This document shows, in pieces, positions 1-8,604 of a stretch of DNA of 61,151 bases. The DNA is taken from the NCBI GenBank assembly GCA_020639095.1, contig JACKHH010000022.1, positions 1 through 61,151 of the forward strand, given 5' to 3'. The first letter of the stretch is position 1, and every line of letters begins with the position of its first letter. The translations under genes and the position numbers were made by a program. The notes beneath the pieces are model-generated. The model was not told the DNA's origin. It did no database searches and saw nothing but the letters and a program-made list of their open reading frames with translations. This DNA is from Phycisphaerales bacterium. Its GTDB lineage: Bacteria > Planctomycetota > Phycisphaerae > UBA1845.

Positions 1-1010
1 TGACATTCGTCGAACGACAACACCTCAATTTGCTGGGTCACCTTGACATTCCGAGTAGATACGCGCGGGCCCTCACGAACCGGACCAAGTACTCCCTGCG
101 GATTCACCTTTTCCTCAAGATCCAAGGTCAACTCATACCGCCCTGGGGGGGCCGTTGGGCTGCGCAGTACCGATTCGCATGATCCCGTGCGTCCGACAGT
201 TGGTCCCATGTCGCTGCTGACAATATACGCCTCAACGGCATACGTCGGCCCACGGACATCCACTCCGTCAATGCGACGAAGAAGTACGCGACCTGACTCA
301 ACTGACACGTCTGTCCAACGTCCGTCCCCAACGTCTCCTCGGATTGCAAAAGACGGTCCGCGCCCCGCATAGCTGATCCTGAACGGAATGCCCTCCCCTT
401 CACAGACTTGATCGCGAACTTTCAGCGCATAGGTGCGCATTTGCGCGAAATAGGTTGTCGTTTGATCGCCGGACAAATCACCGGCTTGATAGAGAAACTC
501 AAGCATATCAACCCATTGTTGCGTCTGCCCGTCTGCGGTCGTCGCACCTTGTTTCTTAAGCGCGGCGATTGCAAGTTGCGCGCTTTGCGTTGCGTTCAGA
601 CGACCAGACCGCAGGCGACGATCGACCTCGTCCAGCGCCTCAGCCTCTCCTCCGCCGGAGTCAGCAAGCACCCAGGAAAACGGATAGAATTGATACCGGT
701 TGACAGTCTGTGCGTACTGATAACCCTTGACGCTCCAACGCCCACTGATCGGCAAAACACACAGGACACCAAGCAGGATCGCGAGTTTGCGACGCCGGCG
801 TACGCCAAAGACCACGCCCTGCGCGTCGATCGTCTTGCCGCACTCGCTGCACACCTGAGCGGTCGCACCGGTGAGGTTATACCCGCATTTGCGGCATCGC
901 GGCTCATCGCCGACGCGCCGTCCTTTCACCCCGAAGCCGAGCAGCACAAGACCGACCAGTGCGATCAGGCACAGTAAGGCGTCAAGACTCATCAGACTGG
1001 AAGTGAGCAT
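1..1010 (-). CDS. Zinc-ribbon membrane-anchored protein, C-terminus cut by window edge
   Basis: An open reading frame runs from an ATG at 1010 leftward off the window, giving about 336 visible residues with no stop. It opens with a hydrophobic segment (residues about 7-27), then a four-cysteine ribbon (CRKCGY ... CSECG, residues about 40-60), a second hydrophobic stretch (about 80-95), and a soluble extracytoplasmic-looking domain. It is clearly a tandem paralogue of the gene at 1106-2509: both share the CGYxLTGA ribbon, the motif YxxTVNxYxFYPFxWVL and the segment VxMLEFLYQxG. The two genes lie 95 bases apart on one strand and are probably co-transcribed. The function is unknown. Similar ribbons fused to membrane segments are common in Planctomycetota. 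The alternative in-frame ATG is at 992. Confidence 0.8.
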   Translation of the reverse strand, partial: MLTSSLMSLDALLCLIALVGLVLLGFGVKGRRVGDEPRCRKCGYNLTGATAQVCSECGKTIDAQGVVFGVRRRRKLAILLGVLCVLPISGRWSVKGYQYAQTVNRYQFYPFSWVLADSGGGEAEALDEVDRRLRSGRLNATQSAQLAIAALKKQGATTADGQTQQWVDMLEFLYQAGDLSGDQTTTYFAQMRTYALKVRDQVCEGEGIPFRISYAGRGPSFAIRGDVGDGRWTDVSVESGRVLLRRIDGVDVRGPTYAVEAYIVSSDMGPTVGRTGSCESVLRSPTAPPGRYELTLDLEEKVNPQGVLGPVREGPRVSTRNVKVTQQIEVLSFDEC

Positions 1011-1105
1011 CGGCGCCCGCCTCGAAAGGGAAGTGGCCGCAATGGGAACACTGAAAACCCTAACGACGCAGGACCACTGGGTCAATGGATTCGCACGAAT
1101 ACCGC

Positions 1106-2509
1106 TCAATTCCCCGGCCGAACGACCGGGACGTCCTTGACGACAATCTCGCCGTCCCAGATGCGCGTGACGTCGGTCGTCTCGCGCGCCGCGTCCGCGC
1201 TGCTGCGGAGAATGACGTCAACCGCGTCGGCATCGAAGTCGCGAAGTATTGCGGTCTTGTTGTTGGCGGCCATCGCACCGGCGTGCACCACGACGTTTCC
1301 GAAGTTCCAGACATCGTCGCCGCTGCGTAATGTGATCTCAAATGCGATGTCGATAGGCAAAAACCCAGACGCGGCGGCAAGCGGCCCGGAGTGTAGCATG
1401 AGACCGACCAACGACTCATCCTCGCCTAGAGTGGACGGCATGACGTCCACTTGCCCCACCGTGAGCACGTTGCGAACAGCCTGTTCCAGACTCGCGTCAT
1501 TCACAAGCTGCACCGTGTTGCACGCATCTTGGTCAACAAGTTCGAAGTCGCCGGTCATGCGCAGTTCGCGCGTGTGGACTTTCGGGCTGTCTTCGTTGGG
1601 GTCCGCGACATCGTCTGCGTAGTGTTGCTCTTCGAATATCACGGTGATCTCATATTCGCCGGGCGGCAAATCTGTTGCCCGAACCAGATGCGTAGCGGTT
1701 TCCTTGGCTGCGAAGGCGTGGCCGCGACCGGCGCCAGAAGTGACGCCACCAGGACGGTTGGCCAATGCGACTTCCTCGCCAGTGTCCTTCTTCGTGATGC
1801 GTATCCGCGATTGATCACAGCGCAGACCGACAAACCGCCCCAGGCCACCGCTTGGCATGACTGCTTGCGGACTACGCCACTCGGTTTCCAACATGGTGGG
1901 AACCGCGTCGAACTCGCAGACCCTGCGGCGAACCGTGAACGTATAAGTACAAATCTGATTGAAGTAGCGCGTGGTGTCCGCTTGTGACAGCTTGCCGGAC
2001 TGGTATAGGAATTCCAGCATGTTGACCCAGATTTGCGTTGCGCGGGACGTCGATGACGCCGATTGCTCTTTGAGCGCTGCCGCGACAATGCTCTGTCGCT
2101 GCGCATCATTGATGCCATCGCTGCGCAACCTGCGGTCAAGTTCTTCAAGCGCATCGACGGTACCGCCGGTTGCCCCGGACAAAACCCAATCAAACGGGTA
2201 GAAGCGGTAGGCGTTGACTGTCTGCACATAGTTGTACCCGCACGTGGACAGTGACCCGGCAAAAGGCAGCACAGCCAGCACGCCGACAATCAACAGCAGC
2301 GGCCTGCGACGACGCTTGCCAAAAACCGTACCACGTCCATCAATAGGTGCGCCGCACTCGCTGCACACCTGCGACGACGCGCCGGTGAGTTCGTAGCCAC
2401 AACCGCGACATCGCGGCTCAACACCGAGACGCTTGCCGCGCAGTCCCAACCAAATGAACACGCAGCCCACAAGCGCAAACAGGCCGAGTACGGCTATCAG
2501 ATTGACCAT
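1106..2509 (-). CDS. Zinc-ribbon membrane-anchored protein (paralogue of the gene to its left)
   Basis: This encodes 467 residues if translation starts at the ATG at 2509, just before a hydrophobic segment (MVNLIAVLGLFALVGC). Longer starts at 2524 or 2647 add a basic stretch that does not look like protein. Order of parts: N-terminal membrane segment, CRGCGYELTG...CSECG zinc ribbon, second hydrophobic segment (LLLIVGVLAVLPFAG), then a roughly 350-residue soluble domain predicted by eye to be beta-rich. The ribbon next to membrane segments suggests an N-terminus near the membrane and a large exported or cytosolic domain; the topology is not settled. The gene is divergent from pilT (215-base gap) and upstream of its paralogue. 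No catalytic motif is recognised, and the function is unknown. Confidence 0.8.
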   Translation of the reverse strand: MVNLIAVLGLFALVGCVFIWLGLRGKRLGVEPRCRGCGYELTGASSQVCSECGAPIDGRGTVFGKRRRRPLLLIVGVLAVLPFAGSLSTCGYNYVQTVNAYRFYPFDWVLSGATGGTVDALEELDRRLRSDGINDAQRQSIVAAALKEQSASSTSRATQIWVNMLEFLYQSGKLSQADTTRYFNQICTYTFTVRRRVCEFDAVPTMLETEWRSPQAVMPSGGLGRFVGLRCDQSRIRITKKDTGEEVALANRPGGVTSGAGRGHAFAAKETATHLVRATDLPPGEYEITVIFEEQHYADDVADPNEDSPKVHTRELRMTGDFELVDQDACNTVQLVNDASLEQAVRNVLTVGQVDVMPSTLGEDESLVGLMLHSGPLAAASGFLPIDIAFEITLRSGDDVWNFGNVVVHAGAMAANNKTAILRDFDADAVDVILRSSADAARETTDVTRIWDGEIVVKDVPVVRPGN

Positions 2510-2724
2510 GGATACCAAGCACATCGACTCGCACTCTCGAATTGGGCCCGCCTCTCGGCCTCGACGAAAGGCAATCGTGACGCGCCGCGACCACGCCGTC
2601 AACGCAATTGCACGGACATGTCCGGGCGACCCGGGCATCCATTGCACACACCCGCCTCGCGACGTATGCTGCTGATGCGACGTAACGACGTCCTACCGAA
2701 CACACGGCACACGAGAAGATTCGC

Positions 2725-3756
2725 ATGTCCAACATCATGAGCATCCTCAAACTTGCCCGGCAACGCAGAGCCGCCGATGTCCACATCGTGGCGGGTTCGC
2801 CCGTGCTCTTTCGCATCAAGGGCGAACTTCAGCCCGTCACCCGCGAAGTGCTCGACAACGCCATGGCGAAGGACCTCACCTACGACATGCTCACACCGGC
2901 TCAGATTGAGAAATTCGAAGCCGAACTCGACCACGACTTCATGATGTCCGACGACGACCGCAACCGCTACCGCGTCAACGTCGCGTTCAACGACAGTGCC
3001 GTGGGCGCCGTCGTCCGCCTGCTCGACAGCCAACCCATGACCCTCGAACAGATTCGCGTACCCCCGATCGTGCAGCAGATGACCAACGCGCGAAAGGGTT
3101 TGATCCTCATCACCGGCGCGACCAGCGAGGGGAAAACCACCACGATGGCCGCGATGATCGACGAGATCAACCGCACGCAGAAGAAGCACATTATCACGAT
3201 CGAAGACCCCATCGAGTACGTGCATCACAACAAGAAGTCGGTGGTCCGTCAGCGCGAAATCGGCAAGGACACGAGGTCGTTCGAACGCGGGCTGCGCGCC
3301 GCGCTGCGGCAGGACCCGGACATGATTGCGATCGGCGAAATGCGCGACTACGAAACGATCAAGATCGCGCTGACAGCCGCGGAGACCGGTGTGCTGGTGC
3401 TTTCCACCATCCACGTCATCAGCATCGACAAGATCATCGAGCGTTTCCTGGCCTACGCCCCGGACGGCAGCGACGGCCACATGCGCAGCCTGCTCTCCGA
3501 AGCGCTGCTCGGTGTCATCCATCAGGAACTGCTCACGACAATCGAGGGCGGCAAACGGCTTGCGGTTGAGATCCTCGTCACCACCGACGCGGTGCGCAAC
3601 GTGATGCGCAACCGCGGCACCTTCCACCTGCGCAACGTCATCACGACCGGCCAGCGCTTCGGCATGCGTTCGATGAAGCAATCGCTCGACGAACTGCTCG
3701 ACGAAGGCATCATCCACGAAGGCGTGTACAACCGTGTGCTCGAAAACTACTCGTAA
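2725..3756 (+). CDS. pilT: Type IV pilus twitching-motility retraction ATPase PilT
   Basis: At 343 residues it has the usual PilT length. The N-terminal PAS-like part carries ADVHIVAGSPVLFRIKGEL. The RecA-like ATPase part has Walker A GATSEGKTT (131-139), Asp box IEDPIE (159-164), Walker B ending in IGEMRD (about 201-208) with the catalytic Glu, a His-box variant STIHV (227-231), and a C-terminal AVRNVMRNR resembling the AIRNLIRE signature of PilT. Members form hexamers at the base of type IV pili and power pilus retraction, hence twitching. The His box (usually TLHT) and AIRNLIRE are both slightly altered, so a PilU-like or other PilT-family role is possible. No other pilus assembly gene is adjacent; the prepilin-like gene at 51.7 kb is far away. 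Confidence 0.9.
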   Translation: MSNIMSILKLARQRRAADVHIVAGSPVLFRIKGELQPVTREVLDNAMAKDLTYDMLTPAQIEKFEAELDHDFMMSDDDRNRYRVNVAFNDSAVGAVVRLLDSQPMTLEQIRVPPIVQQMTNARKGLILITGATSEGKTTTMAAMIDEINRTQKKHIITIEDPIEYVHHNKKSVVRQREIGKDTRSFERGLRAALRQDPDMIAIGEMRDYETIKIALTAAETGVLVLSTIHVISIDKIIERFLAYAPDGSDGHMRSLLSEALLGVIHQELLTTIEGGKRLAVEILVTTDAVRNVMRNRGTFHLRNVITTGQRFGMRSMKQSLDELLDEGIIHEGVYNRVLENYS

Positions 3757-3871
3757 CGAATGACGAGTGACAAATGACGAATGACAGAATCCGAGCCGCG
3801 ACTGTCAGGGAGCGGACGGAACTATGTTGCGTTCGTCAAACTGCGTACTTACGAGGCATGGGAGCCTCGCC

Positions 3872-3975
3872 GGGTGGCATGGACAAGCTTCGCTTGTCCA
3901 TGGATCAACTCAGCTCACTCGGGATAGTACAATCTGGCATGCTCCACTGACAAGCAAAGCTTGTCAGTGCCACCC
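3872..3975. repeat. Pair of facing GACAAGC/GCTTGTC palindromes (family A)
   Basis: Two hairpins face each other between the convergent ends of pilT and the Nramp gene. The first core (3879-3901) is ATGGACAAGC-TTC-GCTTGTCCAT and the second (3945-3969) is CACTGACAAGC-AAA-GCTTGTCAGTG. The left one is preceded by GGTGGCA and the right one followed by TGCCACC, so the pair forms a larger inverted repeat. Related copies occur at 31338, 45589, 56386 and 57130. Confidence 0.85.
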
Positions 3976-3980
3976 GATGC

Positions 3981-5315
3981 TCAGTTTCTTGGCGTCGCAT
4001 TTGGTTGCACCGCCGCCGCGACCGGCTTACTGGGCAACAGCTTCTCCTTCACCTGCCGCACAAACACCCACGCGAAGAATGCCAGCGTTGCCACCAGTAG
4101 GATGTTCACCAAATACCCGCTGCGAAATCGCTTGCCCACCCAATCCGTCCGATTGTTCAACAACAACAGCGTCAGCGCCAGGAGCGGCATGAACAGTGCC
4201 GCCATCACCGCGTACACCAGTTGAATTTTGCCAAGCTCCCGCCCCACCAGCAGCATCGGCACGAGCGCCAGCGCCACGAGAAAAGCGCGGTACGCCCGCA
4301 GCTTCGTATAATCCAACTCCGCACGGTCAGCCGACCCCACCCCCTTGCGAATCAGCATGAAGTCCGCGAAGAGATACGGCACGCTCTGCCACACCCCCAG
4401 CAAGCTCGAAAACACCGCACCCCAGAATCCAATGAGAAAAGCCCATTTACCCGCCGGCCCCATGAACCCGGCAAGCTGACCCGCAAGCGCCAACGCGACC
4501 CGGTCGCTCGCCCCCTTCTCAAGCACCAGACGAGACCCGATCGCAACCATCGCAATCCCGAAGAGCGCCGTCATCACGTACCCCACGGACAGGTCCACGC
4601 GACACGTTGCCACCCCCTCGGCACCACTGCGCCGCTCCTCGCGAATCCAATACCCATATGAGAGCAACGTCACCGACCCGCCCACGCCACCGAGCAACCC
4701 CAACACCCACGGCAAGTTCGCATTCGGATTCGGTATCGCCGGCACGAACAACCCGCGAAGCATCGCGCCCCAGTCGGGCTTGATCGCAACGGCTGTCACC
4801 ATCACCGCGACGAACATCACCGCGATGCACACCGACATCACCTTCTCGAACAGGCGGAACCCGCCAATCCACACCAGCACGAGCCCGACCAGTGAATGGG
4901 CAATTCCCCAGATCACCTTGGCCTGCGCGAACGGCAGCCCGAAATCCCAGATCGCGGCACCCGCGACCCCACAGGCTGTGATGAGTGCAGCCCCCGTCGC
5001 CAGCGCCCACGGCAGAAAGTAAATCAGGAACAACCACTGTATCCACGTCCCAAGCCGGTCGACCCAACCCTCAAGCAGCGTCGTGCCCGTGGCCATCTGC
5101 CAGCGCGCGAGCCCTTCGTTGAGCACCCACTTGAGCACCGCGCCGACAGCCACCGCCCAGAGAATCGCCAGCCCGACCTTCGACCCGGCAATGCTCGCGG
5201 TGATCAGGTCGCCCGCCCCGACGCCCGTCGCGGCGATGAGAATCCCCGGCGCCAAGCGATGAAAGAGCGAACCGCGCGAGCGCGGCGCGATTGAAATGTC
5301 CACGGATTGGCCCAT
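3981..5315 (-). CDS. Divergent Nramp-family (LeuT-fold) transporter
   Basis: This encodes 444 residues from the ATG at 5315 (MGQSVDISIAP). The longer start at 5393 would overlap the tRNA gene and is rejected. The N-terminal GILIAATGVGAGDLITASIA segment aligns with TM1 of Nramp/MntH proton-coupled metal transporters, and about 11 hydrophobic segments follow. The canonical TM1 metal ligands DPGN are here GAGD, and the TM6 MPH(N) motif is replaced by LLSYGYW. Metal selectivity is therefore doubtful: the fold call is firm, the substrate is unknown. It converges with pilT across the family A repeats. An inner-membrane location is expected. Confidence 0.8.
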   Translation of the reverse strand: MGQSVDISIAPRSRGSLFHRLAPGILIAATGVGAGDLITASIAGSKVGLAILWAVAVGAVLKWVLNEGLARWQMATGTTLLEGWVDRLGTWIQWLFLIYFLPWALATGAALITACGVAGAAIWDFGLPFAQAKVIWGIAHSLVGLVLVWIGGFRLFEKVMSVCIAVMFVAVMVTAVAIKPDWGAMLRGLFVPAIPNPNANLPWVLGLLGGVGGSVTLLSYGYWIREERRSGAEGVATCRVDLSVGYVMTALFGIAMVAIGSRLVLEKGASDRVALALAGQLAGFMGPAGKWAFLIGFWGAVFSSLLGVWQSVPYLFADFMLIRKGVGSADRAELDYTKLRAYRAFLVALALVPMLLVGRELGKIQLVYAVMAALFMPLLALTLLLLNNRTDWVGKRFRSGYLVNILLVATLAFFAWVFVRQVKEKLLPSKPVAAAVQPNATPRN

Positions 5316-5338
5316 TGGCGACCAGCATACCGCTGCGG

Positions 5339-5367
5339 TTGAACACAACGCAACGACATGTTCAAAT
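5339..5367 (+). promoter_or_regulatory. Possible sigma70-type promoter of the tRNA gene
   Basis: TTGAAC (5339-5344), a 17-base spacer and TCAAAT (5362-5367) would start transcription about a dozen bases before the tRNA 5' end. Each box matches consensus at about four of six positions. Confidence 0.35.
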
Positions 5368-5385
5368 GCGGCAACGAAGCAAGCG

Positions 5386-5458
5386 GGGCCCATAGCTCAG
5401 CGGTTAGAGCAGTCGACTCATAATCGATTGGTCCGGGGTTCGAATCCCTGTGGGCCCA
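5386..5458 (+). tRNA. tRNA with CAT anticodon (Ile2 favoured, or elongator Met)
   Basis: A complete cloverleaf can be drawn. The acceptor stem GGGCCCA (5386-5392) pairs with TGGGCCC (5451-5457), with discriminator A5458. The D stem is GCTC/GAGC, the anticodon loop CTCATAA has CAT at 5419-5421, and the T arm is CGGGG-TTCGAAT-CCCTG. No CCA is encoded. The anticodon arm GACTCATAATC and the D arm resemble E. coli ileX, whose C34 is modified to lysidine to read AUA, more than elongator tRNA-Met. The identity cannot be settled by eye. It lies divergent from the Nramp gene. Confidence 0.93.
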
Positions 5459-5541
5459 GTTCGACAGGTTTTGCGCCCTCGGCTGGTCGTTCTATGTCTG
5501 CGTGGGATAGTTGCTTTGCCCGCGTTTGCTGCCGAGAATGG

Positions 5542-5570
5542 TTGTATTCTCAAGTCGCGGGTAGTATCAT
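5542..5570 (+). promoter_or_regulatory. Probable promoter of the thioredoxin-fold gene
   Basis: TTGTAT (5542-5547), a 17-base spacer and TATCAT (5565-5570) lie 76 bases before the chosen ATG at 5646. The -10 box matches TATAAT at five of six positions. Confidence 0.45.
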
Positions 5571-5645
5571 GCGGACTGGCTGCACGGTAGCGCACTTTCG
5601 TTCCGTCTCGACGGAATGCCCATCCCCACGCGCGAGGGTCTTTCC

Positions 5646-7055
5646 ATGACGACACTCACCAAAGCCATGCTTGTCGCATTGCTCGCTCGTCCATTGGCAC
5701 ACGGCGCGGAGGGGTTGTTCACAGAACTGGACTTCGATGAAGCGTGCCAGCAGGCGAAGAACGAGAACAAGCTCGTCTTCATCGATTTCTACACAACGTG
5801 GTGCATGCCGTGCAAGGTCATGGAGAAAACCACATTCACGGACGCGGGTGTCATCACCTGGCTGTCGCAAAACACCGTACCGATCAAGGTCGACGCCGAG
5901 AAAAACGCCAAGCTTGCAGAACGGTACAAAGTCAACGCGTACCCCACGCTGCTCTTTGCAAAAGCGGACGGTACTGAGATGGGGCGCATGGTCGGCTCAT
6001 GCGAGCCTCCGGATTTCCTCAGCGAATCGGCTGCCATCAGGTCGGGCAAGACACCCTTGGAGCGCGCGGACGAGCTGCTAAAGTCCGCCGGTGAAAACGA
6101 CCCCATGGCACGGATGCAATACGCCGACAGCCTGGCGCGCATGGGCAAGTACGAAGAAGCGCTCGATGCTTACCTCTGGTGCTTCGAGGAGGGCAACAAC
6201 TACATGATTGGCTTCTTCGGTGTCAGGCTGTCCTTCCTGCTCTCCGACATTCGCCGTCTGGGCCAGGACTATCCGCCGGCACTCGAAGCCCTGCGTCAAC
6301 TTCGCGACGCCGCGCGCGAACGCGTGCTGGCTGAAGCGCCGGTTGAGGAGAAGAAGGAGAAGTCTTTCTGGGACCATTTCAGAGTTACGACCGCGACGAC
6401 GTCAGTACCGGAATTTGCCGCATTGAACGACGCGCTCGGCGAGGAACAGGATACGTTGCGCGTTTACGACCAGATGCGCAAGGAGCATCCCGATTGGCCG
6501 GTCGTCGAGAGTCTGGGTGATTCCGTCTTCGACCAGCTTCTCGCAGCCAAACGGTACGCGGAGATCGCGGCACGAACAGATCTCGTGCGTAAAGCTGAAC
6601 AGATGGCATCTCTCCTGGATCGCGCCGCCGCCTTGCTACCCGAAGACAAGCGTGATGAGATGCGAACCATGCAGCGCGAGTCATTGATCGAAGATATCAG
6701 CCAGTACTACGAGGTCATGCTGGGCGTCGGAGACCTTGAAAGCGCCAACAAACTTGCGGAGCAAGCCCTCAAGCTGGACGATGGCGCCGAGACGTACAAC
6801 CTCCTCGCCTGGCACGGGTATCTTTCTGAAAAGCCAATAGAAGAAAACGTAACGCAGGCGCGCAAGGCATACGAACTGACCAATGGCAAGGACGCTGCCG
6901 TACTCGATACCTTCGCTCGCGTCCTGGCTGCGCTGAACCAACAGGACATTGCCTGTACGTTGTTACGCACCGACTCGGCTTCGCTTACCGGCGATCATGA
7001 GCACAGAGTTCTTTCAGCCGCCATGAGCGATTTGCACTGTCATAGCCCCAAATGA
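5646..7055 (+). CDS. Exported thioredoxin-fold protein with helical-repeat tail
   Basis: The start at 5646 gives 469 residues and a short signal-like N-terminus ending near HGAEG; the ATG at 5616 adds ten polar residues. Residues about 25-125 form a thioredoxin-like domain with FIDFYTTWCMPC: the redox pair is C53 and C56, and a cis-Pro appears in VNAYPTLL (P100). Downstream is an alpha-helical region of TPR-like character (about 140-460). The layout resembles DsbD-gamma/Thioredoxin_7 proteins that act on periplasmic disulfides. WCMPC is an unusual spacer between the cysteines compared with CGPC. A thiol-disulfide role is inferred; partners are unknown, though the many cysteine-rich secreted proteins nearby are plausible clients. 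Confidence 0.8.
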   Translation: MTTLTKAMLVALLARPLAHGAEGLFTELDFDEACQQAKNENKLVFIDFYTTWCMPCKVMEKTTFTDAGVITWLSQNTVPIKVDAEKNAKLAERYKVNAYPTLLFAKADGTEMGRMVGSCEPPDFLSESAAIRSGKTPLERADELLKSAGENDPMARMQYADSLARMGKYEEALDAYLWCFEEGNNYMIGFFGVRLSFLLSDIRRLGQDYPPALEALRQLRDAARERVLAEAPVEEKKEKSFWDHFRVTTATTSVPEFAALNDALGEEQDTLRVYDQMRKEHPDWPVVESLGDSVFDQLLAAKRYAEIAARTDLVRKAEQMASLLDRAAALLPEDKRDEMRTMQRESLIEDISQYYEVMLGVGDLESANKLAEQALKLDDGAETYNLLAWHGYLSEKPIEENVTQARKAYELTNGKDAAVLDTFARVLAALNQQDIACTLLRTDSASLTGDHEHRVLSAAMSDLHCHSPK

Positions 7056-7155
7056 TCCACTGCCGTCGAGAAAAACAACGCCGTCGGACCAAGGCGTTTG
7101 ATACCAGGCGTCGCGATACATCAGACACAACATCCAACCGATCGGAGGACCACCC

Positions 7156-8496
7156 ATGAAACCGATCATCCGCACATGTGCCGGGTTTACCATTCTCGCA
7201 CTCGCTGTCGCGCCGACACCGACGTACGCCGACTTCGACTGGATCCAACACGACTTGCAAAACGGCGTGAGCGATACCAGCTTCAACGCCGCGACTGGGG
7301 AATTCACCATTCACGCGTCGTCAGCCGATCAGCTTCTGCTCCATGAGTTCGGTGGCGTGTTGAACTTCCCCATACAAAACACAGCCGTTGATCTCGTCAC
7401 GCACTTTGTGCAGGTCAATCCGGACGGCAGCGCCGACTTCTGGGGCGGGTCGCTCAGTCTCACGTTCGCCATGGATTCCGGCAACGGTTTCCAATCCTAT
7501 TCCATCAGCGGCCCGGTATATCACATCGTGATATCCACGGTCTCGCCGGCGCCCAATCCCCAGCTCAGCCTCAGCGGGACGTGGCTGGCATCCGTCGTCA
7601 ACTTGCCCGCGTCGGGCGTCTGGCCCGACGGCGGATCGTACAGCACGATTGCAGGCGACACCTTTATCACTGGCGACGACCTGAGCGGTTTCCAATGGGA
7701 CCGCAGCATCGCCGGTCAAGCCGAAACAACCTACACGCTTGCGCCGCACGACACCTGCCTGGGCGACTGTTGCCAGGATGCAAAGTTCTTCGCGCAGTAC
7801 AATCCGCTCACGCAGTCGTTGCACTTGGCGCTGTCGCAAGGTTCTGTTGGCTTTGGTGGTACATTCCAGTCGTTCATTCTCGAAACCCACCTGGATGCGG
7901 CAGTACCGCAAAGCCAGGGTAACTACGCGGGCTTCTTCACCGGCGGAACGTTGAGTATCGTTCGGCCTTGTGATTGGGGCGAACCCGAAGAAACGATCAG
8001 CGGGACGATCACGTACGCCGCCGTTTCAATCTTGCAAGGTGCGGGTCTGCGCGTATCCGCCCGATGGGACCCAGTGATTGCGCCGCCTTCTTGGCTGGGC
8101 GGGTGGGATGAATGCGGTCTCGATGGCCTTGCGCACCTGGACATGACGCTCGTGGGTTCGCTGGACGAACCGTTACCGCTCACTTTCGACTGGTCCAATG
8201 GGTTCGAATATCAGGGCGGTGGCGACAATGATTCACTCTTTGTGTACCCACAGACGTGCCCATCAACGGTTTGCGCCTATCCGTTCGGTGACATGGACCT
8301 GGACTGCGACACGGATCTGCACGACTACGCCAAAGCAATCCGCTGCATCGCCGGCACCGCGTCATTTGAGGACAAGATCGCCGGTGTACGCGTGCTCGAC
8401 GCCGATGGCGATCTCGACACCGACTTGGCTGACTTCGCACAGTGGCAGATGAGCGGGCCGCAAGACGCACCGCAGTCGTGTTGTGGCTTGCGTTAG
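7156..8496 (+). CDS. Secreted protein with C-terminal dockerin-like repeat
   Basis: The 446-residue product starts with a signal peptide (MKPIIRTCAGFTILALAVAP...TYA). A good ribosome binding site, GGAGGA, lies seven bases before the ATG. The body is a beta-rich domain of unknown function. The last 65 residues carry two EF-hand-like loops, DMDLDCDTDLHDYAKAI and DADGDLDTDLADFAQW, in the arrangement of type I dockerins common in planctomycetal secreted proteins. It ends convergently with the sulfatase-fold gene. No enzyme motif is recognised. Confidence 0.8.
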   Translation: MKPIIRTCAGFTILALAVAPTPTYADFDWIQHDLQNGVSDTSFNAATGEFTIHASSADQLLLHEFGGVLNFPIQNTAVDLVTHFVQVNPDGSADFWGGSLSLTFAMDSGNGFQSYSISGPVYHIVISTVSPAPNPQLSLSGTWLASVVNLPASGVWPDGGSYSTIAGDTFITGDDLSGFQWDRSIAGQAETTYTLAPHDTCLGDCCQDAKFFAQYNPLTQSLHLALSQGSVGFGGTFQSFILETHLDAAVPQSQGNYAGFFTGGTLSIVRPCDWGEPEETISGTITYAAVSILQGAGLRVSARWDPVIAPPSWLGGWDECGLDGLAHLDMTLVGSLDEPLPLTFDWSNGFEYQGGGDNDSLFVYPQTCPSTVCAYPFGDMDLDCDTDLHDYAKAIRCIAGTASFEDKIAGVRVLDADGDLDTDLADFAQWQMSGPQDAPQSCCGLR

Positions 8497-8501
8497 GCCA
8501 C

Positions 8502-8592
8502 GCGCTCCGCGGTGAATAGCGACACGCGCATACCGAACCTGTTCGCGGAGCGCGATGGGGTGAAGTTGCCCGTTCGTTTAGCGCGCGTGTCG
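8502..8592. other. Two interlocked inverted repeats between convergent genes
   Basis: GCGCTCCGCG (8502-8511) pairs with CGCGGAGCGC (8544-8553), and AGCGACACGCGC (8518-8529) pairs with GCGCGTGTCGCT (8581-8592). Because the arms alternate, the transcript could form a pseudoknot or two exclusive hairpins. There is no T-tract, so this is not a standard intrinsic terminator. Confidence 0.6.
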
Positions 8593-8604
8593 CTGTACCA
8601 CAAC

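Noticed and set aside
2599..3717. 372-codon minus-strand frame over pilT
   Set aside because: His/Asp-rich antisense with no motif; pilT on the + strand has all ATPase signatures.
5316..5393. Upstream extension of the Nramp-like protein
   Set aside because: It would overlap the tRNA gene, and the ATG at 5315 lies directly before the conserved N-terminus.
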